Source: Apostichopus japonicus
Lineage: Eukaryota > Echinodermata > Holothuroidea > Aspidochirotida > Stichopodidae
Assembly: GCF_037975245.1 (NCBI RefSeq)
Contig: NC_092568.1
Location: forward strand, 26,470,501-26,534,500
DNA length: 64,000 nt
Reading direction: 5' to 3'
Under the pieces are notes generated by a model. That model was not told where the DNA came from. It did no database searches and saw only the letters and a list, made by a program, of their open reading frames with translations. Positions 1-12,209 of the stretch are shown piece by piece. Numbering within the stretch: position 1 is the stretch's first letter; the number at the start of each line of letters is the position of its first letter. Made by a program: the position numbers and the translations under genes.

Positions 1-2340
1 GCGATAATTATTCTCATGGTAAGGTGTTTACAGTTGGCGCTTAACACTTCTAACGTCAAATTAGGACTGTCTGTATAGGTCTACACATTACCAATTCCCT
101 TTTGCAGTGTCGATACACTTCTATGTAGGCACGTGACGGTTTACCATGTAGGTCTACCTTTGCACAGGCTCCATACGCGACCTTTGCATCCAAAACCTAT
201 ATCTGAGTTGTAAAACCGGACCAGAACATCCGTCCATATATACATTTCAACTTGATTACGATTGAAAAAGTGTCAGTCAAGAATATATTACGTCACGGAT
301 GTATAGAGTGGCTTTATACCCAGCATAGAAGACTGACTTACTTTGGTTGGGTGAATCATCTCATTTATGGCGTAACTTTATTCTATGATAAATCTGGCAG
401 TCATCTCACAACCAGTTTGACATGAGTCTTAAATACGTCACCAGGTTTGACATGTATACGAATAAAAGTTTACAGTGTCGACAATGAAACCAATGACATC
501 GTTTCGTCTTATTCAAGAGGCTCCATAAATGTTATAATCAACATTGGTACAGTTCAAACAAAAAGTTTACTAAATAAAGAAAACTTGATAAATGAGGCAA
601 TGGTGGCCTCATGATGTAATATTTAGACTTGACCAAGTCTTCAGCTTTGTGTGATAAGGAACATTAAACCTGTGATATCTCCTAAATGGAATTTTTAAAA
701 ACCACACAATGAACTTTCACAACACTCCTTGCATGTCAAAATATCTCAGTGCATGAGAGAAGTCTTCTTGAATTAGGCCTATACAGCTTGCATACATATC
801 TAATTGGTCTCACACACTATTACATTATTACACGCGCAATTTTATCTCCTCCTCCACATTATAGTTTCCGCTTTGTTCGACATCTTGGAGTTGGATTCAT
901 TTGATATTATAACAGCACCTTGTACGAGATTAGCGTTTCATTACGAAATTTTCAGACTACGTAAATTGCCGCCTTTATTTATTCAATATTTATGACGTAT
1001 CACACGATGTTGACTGATTATTATTTGGTCGCCATTTCCTCTACCAAGCGCTTTACAAACCAACATGCACAAACTGATATAAATGAGACGGATGCAGTGG
1101 TCAGTTGAATTAACCATGTTGATTCAGCCATTCTGTCGCTGACCAGGCGCCGCCAATAGTAATTAAAGAGGTTGTGTACGTTTTATCATCAGATGCGAAA
1201 GGGCGTAGACCAAATCAATGACGCCCATCCCTTCTATTGACCTTCCTATATAGTGAGTGAGTTTTAAATGGTTACTGTGATCTCTAATTGAATGTTTTTT
1301 TTATATATGACATTTATAAACCCCGCGGGTTATGTTGTATGCGATTGAATAGCCTATATATGTCAACATACCGGTAACTGTGCGGAAGTCAATAATGTTC
1401 ATATTGCGTCAGAGAAAAGAATTGCAAAGCGAGGTAAGAACCTCCCATATTTCAAAGGTAAAAGTATATATTGAGCCCAAAACTTAGCATGCTATAAATC
1501 AACAAGGAAGGGCAGTGTTGGCTTGGGGATCCAAGAAAGGTTGCTTGCAACCAATGTCATTGGCAGGTTCCTTCACTACGGTCACATCTGGAGAGGGATT
1601 ACCCTGGTTATACCACTGACACATTGATTCTATACTGCAGACTCTGTTGTGTCTAAATGGATGCAGTACATCGGTAGTCGACATGAATTCGTCATGAAGT
1701 TCTGTCTATAGGCCTACTATACATGTTTCTAAAGTACCGCTCTTGGGGTTTAGATCAGCTCAACGTCTAAGGGGCTCAATTGTCTAAGGGGTTGGGGAGG
1801 GGGTGTACAGAAAGTAAGAATGTAAGCAATGTCCGTCAGTGATGGAAAACTTCTTGAAGGATGGCGGTGAAATCATTGATTGGTGGATGACCTTTGAAAC
1901 CAGAGACAAGAGAGGAGGTCTACATAAAATATCACCAAATAAAATATCGCAAATTATACACATCCCTTTTAACAATAAAAAAATAGTGAAATTAACTTGA
2001 AGGTATAATTGATAATGTGTATATAAAGACTCGTGTCAAGAGAAGGTATTAACCATTTTTAATTCTTAATTGCATCAATTGGGAACCAGGTAAGAAACAA
2101 GAACAAACGGCAGTTATATATAGAATGCAGTTCATCTCTATACACGTTTATTGGGAGAGTGTATGCATACGGTACATCCCCAAATTATTCACACGATCTC
2201 ACTTAAAATCGTCGGCTCGGTTTTTCTTTGATCATACCGACAATAATAGAGTCATCTGCAGTGAAAAATTCAATTGTGTATGCATGTTTTGATTTCGTGT
2301 TTCCTCCATGCATAGCTACACAGACAAGCAGTTGCTAAAT
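1..2340. other. intergenic, no gene seen
   Basis: No open frame here has coding character, and I saw no splice-site pair that closes a plausible exon. A strong-looking donor (cag|gtaagaa) at about 2091 on the + strand has no open frame in front of it. The sequence is AT-rich unique DNA with short TA runs. Confidence 0.6.
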
Positions 2341-2349
2341 GATAACACA

Positions 2350-2635
2350 GGTATATATATATATATAGCCCATATATATCCCATATATATATAGCCTATA
2401 TATATATAGCCTATATATATAGCCTGCATATATAGCCTATATATATATATTTATATATAGCCTATATATATATAAATATATCTATATATATAGCCTATAT
2501 ATATAGCCTATATATAGCATATATAACCTATATATATAGCATATATATAACCTTTATAGAGCCTATATATAGTATTTGTGTACCGGTAGCCTTTATATAT
2601 AGTCTATATATATATATGATACATACATACATAGC
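2350..2635. repeat. TA-rich low-complexity repeat with 'atatagcc' units
   Basis: About 285 bases are made of runs of TA broken at irregular spacing by 'gcc' or 'agcct', giving repeated words such as tatatagcctatatata. This is a degenerate microsatellite rather than a clean tandem array. There is no coding content. Confidence 0.85.
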
Positions 2636-2639
2636 TAAC

Positions 2640-4070
2640 ATTTGCCAGAAAGAATATACAATATACATAATAAAACCCGGTTTGCATGCATGACATGCAT
2701 GTTAAGAAAACTGGGCGACGAAATGTTTTAGAATCGAATTAATCGTTAATTAATGTATATAGTTAATCATCTCATGCACGAACAAATCTTAGAGAATGTC
2801 TTATATTCGCCTGCCAACTGTACTTTCATTTCAGAAAGTATTCGACATGTTAGGCAAAATTGTGGCAAATTGATGAACTGAAGCTGCTTTAACCCAGAAA
2901 CGTTTCAAACGTTGCCCAATTGGGCCAGATGGACGTATTCATTCCAAAGCATCTTAATCACAGTACTATGTACCGTATAACAGGAAGTATAATTTGGCAT
3001 GCATGTTGACGCATCCATCATCATATATGTGTTAACTCACTTCTTTGCGATTCAACAAATGAGGGGCAACTCTAAATTTCTCAGTCACAGCGGTGGTTTG
3101 GAACACGGAATGTGATGATAACACATGGTTCAGCATGAATGCAAAAATGTTGTATGTATGCTGCCGTGAACTACAATGCGGTAGGTAAGTAGTATATCCG
3201 ACCCTGCTATTCCATATACCGTAGCGTGCTCGCATTTTGCAGAAACGTTGGTCATCAGTATTGGCCCGAAATATGCTAGCAAGTCAAATATTGGTCACCC
3301 GTGTTGAAACTTTAGCGAGTATTTTACTACCATCCTCAGAACATTTGTTCCTCTCTTAGAAATTTAATTATGTATAATCGAGCCCTCCTCAATCTCTGGG
3401 AATAACTTGGAGGATGAAAACCACCAGAAATGCGTGGCTCTGATCCGTAACATGTACAGATCTACACGCAGCTGAATAGTTGTAGCAAGAATTATATGAT
3501 GGATATGTATTTGTACTTGGCTGCCAATGATTAGCATAAAACTAGCTCGATAACCGCTACGCGTTTATACTATATAAATAAATAAAACCATGGTGTGGTG
3601 TTAGGTCGAAAAATGTTAGTGACCTTGTTTCGTCGCCTTACTTTCACGTTCCTTTGGCCTAATCACGACTGCATTTTTGACCGGCCTGTTCCAAGTAACG
3701 CCGCCCACTCTTATTGATTAGCCTTGCTTATGTACAGACAAATTGATTGAAAGTGGCACCGCTAAACCATCTTTATAATTACCCCTTTCATTGCATCAAA
3801 GTAGTTCATTTTTTTTTATATTAGTCTTTCGTAAATAAAAACAATGTTCAGGTAAAAGTAAGGAACAGTCCTTTATATCTTTCACTTAGTATTTTTTGTT
3901 AGATGTGAATTTACAAACATCCACACATTATTGTGAATGTGGTGAACGTCCATGTTCATACAACTATTTTATTTATCATTTTCATTTGGGAAAGTACAAC
4001 GACCTTTAAATGCAACGGTGAACCAAAATAATGTAAGAAAGAACCGAGCGATGGGTTTCTTGCCTTTGTA
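2640..4070. other. intergenic, no gene seen
   Basis: No convincing exon or RNA gene is visible. A short dispersed repeat (about 3262-3345) recurs in diverged form near 42,140. Confidence 0.55.
3262..3345 (+). repeat. dispersed repeat, copy A
   Basis: This stretch shares ordered words with 42,139-42,225: 'aaatatgctag', then 'agtc-aata', then 'ggtcaccc', then 'attttac-acc'. The two copies lie 39 kb apart in the same orientation. No inverted ends are visible, so the element class is unknown. Confidence 0.45.
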
Positions 4071-4074
4071 AAGA

Positions 4075-4180
4075 GTGGGTAAGGAGTGGATAATGAGTGG
4101 GTAAGCAGTGGGTACTGAGTGGGTAAGCAGTTGGTTAGCAGGGGATAATGAGGGGTAAGGAGGGGATGAGGAAGGGGAGG
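4075..4180. repeat. degenerate GGGTAA/GGATAATGAG tandem repeat
   Basis: Words such as gagtgggtaag, gagtggataatga and caggggataatgagg follow each other with a period of roughly 11 bases. The strand is purine-rich. An apparent 62-codon frame starting in this stretch is a by-product of the repeat. Confidence 0.7.
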
Positions 4181-5900
4181 GGGGCTAAGTTGTGTATGGA
4201 TATGGTCGGTTCATCAACCATTTTCAGACGGCTATATGTATATTATCATGACGGGGAACTTTTACCTCTTGTTGTAGAAATTAAGGAGGTCGATTTATTC
4301 AGGAGTTTCGCACATATAAATACAGAAGGAGTTTAATAATGTTAAATAAGGCAGATGCATCTCTTGAAATTAAGATGCTCCGTTAAATTTCTACAAGGGC
4401 CCTAGACAAACAATGGTTTGCGAAAAAGGGACAGAGAGAGACTGAATCTCTCGAAGATATGTACATAGGGTAAGTCGATAGGGTACTCACTAACCTAAGG
4501 ATTTAAAGGCCCAATCAAAGTACAATTTTGTTGGCCATACTTTGCATGGTCCAGATAGAAATCTCTCGTGGGCCTTATTTAGCCTGCGGGTCGCCTATTG
4601 AGACCCCCTGCTTTAACATTTTTTTTTTTATGTGCAAAACTATTTTCTGGTGAAGTGGATGGAGATCTTTTCCCACATTAAAAATGTGAAAATATTAAAT
4701 TCTATTAAGCTCAACAAACACCAATTGAATTTTAATTGTTAGCGGTAGTATATCCTTAACCTAAAAGTCCCATTTGTGAAACTTGAAGTTGACGGCACGA
4801 TTTTGTGGTACAATATTCAACTGTTAAAGGGCTTAATATACGAGGTACCTGAACACAATATTGTATACGCCAGTGCACCAAAATCAGGATATAATTGATA
4901 CCAGCCAGGCACCTGCTTTGTTTAAAAGGGAAAAAAAAAACATTAGCTCAGTATTGGACTGAACGCTGGACGAATCAAGAGGAAGCAAATCATTGTAACC
5001 ACATAGATCTCTTACTTATGTCTAAAATTCTACTTTTGTTCCGTGGCAGGACCCCCAGAACCCCCCCTCCCCACATGGGAATCGGCTTCAACGACCCCAG
5101 GACCACACCCATCCTTTTTTTTAAATTCTAGATCCATCCACCCCCAAACCAAAACTTCTTTCAGTAGCAATGAACTGTGGTACATATCCATTCTGTCGTA
5201 GTCTGTACACACTCATATATCGAAGAACAAATTAGTATCTGGTATTTGAAATTTTGAACAATTTTGTTCAATTATGCCAAGCGCGAGCAAAGACCGTACG
5301 ACAATCTCATATCATTGATATGTCAATACCCTCTTTCTCTCTTCTCCACACTGTGTCGGCAAACACTGATAGATAACAAACTATGGCTGATTGTCTCTCA
5401 TTCAGTCCTCATTTAACCAAAACCTGAAACATAAGTTACCTTGAAACTGGTCAAGAGCTGCAACGGAAGGAAGGAAGCAGAAAACCTGATAAATTTATCG
5501 ATGAAAATTCCCTACAGCAGGGTTTAAGATTATAAGGGCCAAAGAACTGAAAATCAGGAATCTGCTTCAATCTTCGATAAAAAAAAAATAATAAAAAACA
5601 GCGTATTGTATGAGAAAAGAAATTTTATTTGATCTGTAATGTCGAATATTCGATATGGGACGGTTTATCATTTTATCAATAATTTGATGTAGGATTTGTC
5701 AATATAGTGCTAGCACAGTATCTTAATACGGAAACAGGCCTAATCTACAGCTATATAGCGCTTTATATTACGTTTTATTGTTCTGTGTAGTACATAATTC
5801 TCATCTACCTCGACCATCAAGAAGGAAACTCACCTTGTAGCTGGCAGGCTGTCGTCAAACATATGAAAACGTGATATTAGTTGCGGGGGTATGGGGACGA
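4181..5900. other. intergenic, no supported gene
   Basis: Mostly unique AT-rich DNA. On the minus strand two short segments (5862-5834 and 5457-5440) carry strong splice signals, described as a finding, but they do not join into a coding frame. Confidence 0.5.
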
Positions 5901-5908
5901 CGTAGAGG

Positions 5909-6283
5909 CAGTGGCGGAGCTAGGGGTATTGGTCAAGGGGGCGAGAATGGTCTGTAGGGGCGCTTCCGGCACTATCTAAGCGGCGCGCCACCACGGGTTG
6001 GCGCGGAGCGTACCGAAATTTTTGAGTAAAGATACTCCCTAGATCGCCGGAAATGACCCTTTCCTTGCTTACTAATTTGCAGATAAAAGAAGAATAAATA
6101 GGTGTCGTCGCCAAAGAAATGTGACAAATGTCAATAGGTAGATGAGAGCGCAATAAAAAAAGTCAATAATCGCGAATAATTAAAACGTGGTAAAAAGCTG
6201 AAAAGATCGCCAGCAGTCCATTTGAGTCCGTCAGGGGGGGGGGGGGGCATCCGCCCCCTGACTGTATGGACGCTCCGCCACTG
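5909..6283. mobile_element. hAT-type MITE with intact 8-bp target duplication
   Basis: The left end reads cagtggcggagc and the right end is its reverse complement, gctccgccactg. Outside both ends lies the identical octamer cgtagagg (5901-5908 and 6284-6291). An 8-bp duplication with ends starting CAGTGGCGG is what is known of hAT superfamily MITEs. The 375-bp body has no transposase frame and contains a run of 14 G (6234-6247). The preserved target duplication suggests a fairly recent insertion. Confidence 0.88.
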
Positions 6284-6299
6284 CGTAGAGGAAATGGGA

Positions 6300-8505
6300 G
6301 CGGTAAAGTGAAATTGGGAGGGGGTGGGGGTGGTCTGGGAAGGACAAATGTTCTTGTATAGTAGTAGTTCAGTGACTAACGAATTCTTATTGAGAGAAAT
6401 CCATTTGAGGTGGGGTGCATGTTTGAACTTCAAAGGAGAACTTATTTCTTTTTATTTGTTTTTTTTTTTTTTACACCTAGGCCACATAGCCTATAGTATC
6501 AGAATCACCATTTTTCCTTTGCTCAAGGTAAATTTCTGTTAGATTACAAAAGATGTCTATTGTTTAATTATACCTTGTGTAAAATAATTTAATGCTCATT
6601 CCCACGCATATCGATACAATGTAGTTTAAATTTATAAGCAGGCTTTTTGTGTTTATATCTTTTGTGTCTGAAAGACGACAATTCACCTAATGAAAAAAGC
6701 AAAGAATGTCTCCTAGTTTCGTTTTCTCACGATTATGATCCATTGTGATTCTGTCGATAGAATAGTCTAATGATTGTTAATGTTGACTGAAGTGGTTATC
6801 ATTACAGGTGTCTGTATATGGTACCGTGGGTTTTGGTCCTGCATGATGCAAGATCAAAGACGAGATTATACGAGTTGTGGCCTTGCAATGTAGGTGAAAT
6901 ACAAATACGACCAATTTTAAAACATGGGAAAGTATTAGTCCGCTATTGAGTAAATACTGTATGAGTCAATCGCAACATAACATGTCGTCGTTGTCACGCA
7001 AACGGGTCACAATGTTTCGATGATGAATGCCAGTCATGTAATACGCCGTATCACACAGACCGCTCATCCTGCAGGCTAGGCGATGTGTGCAACGGGTCAG
7101 ATCGAAACAAGTTACCTCAGTTAGTATACCTTTCCGTCAGTGGCAGCATATTCGGCCCAGCTGCCCAGCAAAGTATGCCGTACGTAAGGCCGTTGTTGCA
7201 TTCACTCAGAATTGGACAGCTGTTCACTTCATTTTGAAACGTTTGTTGGTTTTGAAAACAAAGCACTTATCCTGCCGGACCTACAGTGTTATAGCAGATC
7301 CATAAATAAAGCCAAGCCATCATAATTATATACATGTAAAGTCGAGTTCTGGGTCTTGTTTTCATTATCTGCTAGGCTGATTATTACAATATACTATAGC
7401 CAATTGGACTGTGCAAAAGAAATATGCTATAGATAGGTTCGAAGCGTTGTTAAGGCGGGAACACTGCAATGCCGTCTAGTTGCTATGGTTACTATATTTG
7501 GAAGGCGACAGAAGCAGCTGCTTTAAGCAAAGATATTGCCTAAAATGTTAACTACAAGAGATTTATATATAGTCTACTCACAAAATGTGCCATGCCAGGC
7601 AGAATTACAAAGGCATTATGTAGCCTTTTTTTACATAAGATACATTCTGGTCGATACGAGAATAGTCGTAGCATTGTGTGGAGTCGTTCGCTTTAGTTTT
7701 CTCATATAAGCTGCACGAAAACTTGATGAAAACTTGAAGATGGGGGGGGGGGTGGGTATGTGAGGTGGGCTTGGTAGCGTAACCCCTCCCTCTCCCCTCA
7801 CCGCCACCCAATCCCCTCGTGTTTTTGTCGTATAAGAGTAGTATGACGTATGAAGTAGGCATGGTATTGCAAAATTGAGGAAAATAGAAAGAAGGGGCAC
7901 CTTCTGTACTTAGTCATAGGAAAGCGTTACCATAGTAAAATTGACCTTATTTTATAGAAAATACTTGAATTGCATTCCGCTATATAGTCTTTTCAGTCTT
8001 AAAGATGTAAAAACTATATTGGGAAGCTTCGTTATAGGGGCAATTAAAGTACTTCGTGTAATTAGACCTACGCAAAATGGTATGCCGTTATATTTTCTTT
8101 GAAAGACGTAATGCAATCTTTGTATTCAATGAAACATCGTTAAATGAGGGATATTTTGTTTTAGAACACTGTCATATCTACCTGCTCTTTGCTATATAAT
8201 ATCATTATATACCATCATCTGATACAATCTTCTACCTCGCTTCATTGTCGCCATATTTAATGATTACGTAACTTCTTGCATGACAACGCTTTATGCAACA
8301 ACGATTCTCTTTTGCTATTCTTCCTTTATTCCTAAAAATAGTAAAGATGGCCTTCAGGTGCGATTCGTGTTACGTATTGATTTAAGGGTACATTCACATA
8401 ACGCTTACATATTAGGGATCGCACCATTTTGTATCTACAGATTGCGTAACTGCATATATATATATAGGCTCAACGATAGAAGGTCAGTGGGCTACGGGGC
8501 CCGAT
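6300..8505. other. intergenic, no gene seen
   Basis: Unique AT-rich DNA with a poly(G) run at 7742-7752. Several frames of 70-90 codons on either strand lack any recognisable domain or splice context, and I treat them as chance. Confidence 0.55.
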
Positions 8506-8509
8506 GTCA

Positions 8510-9322
8510 TTAAAGCAGCATTTTGCGTCCTCGACTATGATATTTCTCAACCTCACTGACTCCACTATGCCATAACGACATACATAACTAGCTTATCTAT
8601 TTATATTTTACTTCAAATGGTGGTATAAAAGTCGAAAAAATTGCAACTTTCAACTTTGTTGTTCTCCAAGATATTTTCCGTTGGGAACCCAATAAACCTC
8701 GCCCATAATATGAATATTTAAACACTACGAACGTCATTGACAGATACGTAATATAACACCACGCTTGATTTGTGTACAGTCTATATGGCAGTTGTACCAG
8801 GGAGTTGCATAACAACTCCCAACGCAAAGTCTTGAATCTATTTTTAGCAACGGCTCATAACTAAACCTGCATCTCTGATTGGTTGAATTCAAACTAGTGG
8901 GTTTGGGAACTGAATGCGATTTAATTTTGTATGTGGAATACTCGCCAATTAACGTTTTTGGCAGGGAAAAACTTGGCTAATATCTTAATTTGCTGTTTTG
9001 TGATTTGATGTATGTAAAAAACTCGATGGACATGTCAAAAAAAAGTAGAAAACGGCGACCAAACGCAAAATGCTCATGAATAAACATACTATTCACTGAT
9101 TGGTGGAATTCAAACTAGTGGATTTGGAGATATGAAACTTTGTCGAGGACACTTTTACTCGTTATCGATATAAATCGTTAATTACTCGCCAATTAACGCT
9201 CTTGGCAGGGTGAAACTTGGATGGTATCTTAGTTTGCTGATTTATGATTGATACATGTAAAAAAATCGATGCACATGTTAAAAAGGTGGAAAAAAGCGAC
9301 CCAACGCAAAATGCTGCTTTAA
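8510..9322. mobile_element. TTAA-flanked element with perfect 19-bp inverted ends
   Basis: The left end 8510-8528 reads ttaaagcagcattttgcgt and the right end 9304-9322 is its exact reverse complement. The outermost four bases at both ends are TTAA, the target duplication known for piggyBac-type elements. The ends lack the CCC start common in piggyBac, so I call only a TTAA-targeting non-autonomous element. Its right part is a tandem duplication (see the next entry). No transposase frame is present. A single diverged end of the same kind (17 of 19 bases) sits at 56,394-56,412. Confidence 0.75.
8819..9303 (+). repeat. two tandem copies of about 240 bp inside the TTAA element
   Basis: Copy one (about 8819-9060) and copy two (about 9062-9303) each begin with aacgcaaa. 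Both then carry, in the same order, ctgattggt-gaattcaaac, actcgccaattaacg, cttggcaggg, aaacttgg and a 'gtaaaaaa-tcgatg-acatgt' block. Copy two is more diverged in its middle. The unit boundary word acgcaaaatgct is also the inner part of the element's right end, so the duplication looks anchored on the terminus. Confidence 0.8.
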
Positions 9323-11234
9323 GTTTGACCGGGAATTACCAAATACGATATTCTGCCATACTTTTCTTAATTTGCCGGGACAAAACGTTCAATTGCAGTA
9401 CCGTTGTGCTGCCATGTACAAATACGTATGAACAGATATGACATAGATGGATAATGGATCAATCAATCAATTCGATCGATCGATACGAAAGCGCCTTCAA
9501 AACTTTGGTTCACCAAAGTTGAAGAAATTATTATAACTTATTGTATCTAATTTTACTAACACGTTTTCATTAAGATAGCACGGCTCAGCCACCCACCCAA
9601 CGGTGCTTCAGGCTGTTAGGGTCACAAACGCCCTTAAAGTCACCGTCACATCATACCCTACCGATCCCACGTCTTCATGAGGATACGATGAATCCATGAT
9701 TATATTAATTATTTTCACTGGCGAGTTGTCACCTTTAAAAGTTTATGTTATACTTTAAGAAACGTACCATAAATGCCCATGATGAGTTAATTTATCCTTA
9801 AAATAGGGTATAGGCGTATAGATCTGTGTTTAGCTATGGTGTGTTGCGAACGAAGGCACCTGTAAGTATAGAACTAACATCGGGCCCCTAGCCAGCAGGG
9901 GCATGAGTGTTTGTTTGACGGGGAAATTTTGCATGAATCCACGATAGGGGTCCATTACTGAAACTTGATATTTGAAAAAACTGGAAAATCGACCACGAAA
10001 TCACCATCAACAAATAACAACAGCAGCAGCAAAAGAATTTTGTTGTCTATTTAGACAGTAACATATGATTGGGGGCAGTGTGACACGACAATCCAACATG
10101 GTTCCATGTTGATGGACCGCGGCCTGATCATTGCGGGTCAAATCAGTGCCGACCGGTGCACAATCCTCCCAAACATGGCTCCACAAATAGTCCTACCACA
10201 CGATAACAAATTCTGTACCTGCTGAATCTACATTACATAAAAGCCCCTGGCTCTATACACAATGTACCACATGCACTTGCATCAATACCACAATAAATAC
10301 CTCTCTACCAAACCGCGGCAGAAAGACAATTTTTCATGTCTGACCTTAGCTTGACCTTCACTATTTGCAACGCTGTTCGTCTTGTTATTTATGTCATAAA
10401 TTATAGTCATTTTAATGTTGATCTTGGCCCAGCCACGCGCGCGGTTTTTCTTATATTTTTTACCGCTCTACCAGTGTCGCGTGGCTAGTCTCCGATTTCA
10501 TACCTTATTTGGCATGAGAGTCTGAGGAAAGCCAGTGGCTCTCAGCGGGATACCCAATCCATATTTGGTAAGGGACAAGGTAATCTTGGGACCAAGTTAA
10601 CCAAGGAATAACAGGATTTACCTTTGTTTTGAGTATGTGGATGAAAGCTTATTTCAGCAGATTAAGTGTGGGAGGAAGTCCCGTGGAGAGAGTCCTTCGT
10701 TTACCTTCCCAGAGGTTTGAATCAGATTTAGAAGTGGCTGAGTTGATATTATTGAGAGAAACACATTCCAATGGAGAAGATTTAGAGGTCTCTATATATG
10801 TAGCCTTGGTTCGAACTTGTCCGTGTAGAGAAAGAAGATAACATGGTGGCACGCTTTCCGTCAATGAAAACATATAAACATCTAACAAAAATAGGTATAT
10901 TTCTTCTCCATCTTATATAACGTGATGTTGAGAAAATTTATTGAAGTTGTTGGTATGTGCGTATCGAAGTCCCTAGGAATTTCATTCAAACCGTTATGAT
11001 CAGTGGAAGGTGATATAAATATGTCATGAGAAGTGCGGGATGGTGAGCTCGGCTTCACTTTTGCATGCATGAGGTGTACAGAATTAAAAGGAATGTTTTA
11101 GTCAGGAAAGTTAGCTGCTGATGCTGCATGGGGTGAAGGAGTCAACCTGGAAAATTCATCTTAACGAATAACAGTGGCTACGTAGGAAAGAGTATTGAGT
11201 GAATCGAGTAAAAGGTGTCATTTTAAGTTTGTCT

Positions 11235-11236
<2 letters not shown>
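9323..11236. other. intergenic, no gene seen
   Basis: No supported feature. Overlapping 70-79 codon frames on opposite strands at 10,629-10,888 have no domain and no splice context. Confidence 0.55.

Positions 11237-11316
<80 letters not shown>
11237..11316. repeat. (TA)n microsatellite
   Basis: About 80 bases of alternating TA with a single interruption. Confidence 0.97.
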
Positions 11317-11318
<2 letters not shown>

Positions 11319-11859
11319 AAATGCAACTAAATGTTTAACGATTCTTGAACGTACTTGATTATATCACTTGATAGTTCTCCAACCAAAAGTTTTCTTAGGT
11401 TCCTTTTACCTTTTTACTCCAATCTTTGAATAGATATATTCTTGTAATGATTAGCTTCATGATGGGCTTGAACCCTCCCCCTCCCCACTTCCCTCCCTCC
11501 ACACCTTATCAAGGAATTCGTGATATAATAACCCCCAAGTCTCGTTTACAAAGACTAAGCACATCAGTGAAACATAACTGACAAACAAGTCCAACAAAAT
11601 ATGTTGGAATTTTCCCCTCCGATAATCCCCCTCTGATAATCCCCCATCTCTGATAATCACCTCCATAGCGTGATCATCCGCTGCATCTTATAGGCTGTTT
11701 CAAGCGAACAATTCATCGTTAGGTGAGCAAGCTATCCAAGATTACCGTCTCCTCAGTATAGAGAAATTACTACACCTCGTAATGATGAATTTTAATCAAG
11801 AAAGGTGATACCTTACATCATGAATTAACTCACGTCTGTACCATAAAAACCTCGTTTTA

Positions 11860-11935
11860 TTTCTTTCTTTCCGTCTTTCTTTCTTCCTTTCTACCTTTTT
11901 TTCTTTCTATATTTTATTTTATTTCCTTGTCTCAA
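11860..11935 (+). repeat. pyrimidine tract (TTTC-rich)
   Basis: A run of about 75 bases is almost all pyrimidine, built from ttctttc and tttctt words with few purines. It is low-complexity DNA. It could serve as a polypyrimidine tract, but no acceptor and exon follow it. Confidence 0.75.
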
Positions 11936-12118
11936 GAATGGTTTTACAGGGAACCATATTATTTTCGCTTCATTCGATAGCTGTCTCTCCCAGGTTTCCT
12001 TCCGCTCTCGCAATTTATCCGTGACTGCTTCTACATAATTGAATCAGGTAGTGATTAGTGATCCAGGGGCCTGGTGATATATGCCGTAAATATTGGTAGT
12101 TTTGATGGCTTATGTATG

Positions 12119-12121
<3 letters not shown>

Positions 12122-12156
<35 letters not shown>

Positions 12157-12174
12157 ATATAAAGATATATATAA

Positions 12175-12206
<32 letters not shown>
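12122..12206. repeat. (TA)n microsatellite with 'aaagata' interruptions
   Basis: A TA tract interrupted near its middle by three 'aaagatata' units. The 93-codon minus-strand frame across it consists mostly of Tyr-Ile repeats and is not a gene. Confidence 0.95.
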
Positions 12207-12209
<3 letters not shown>

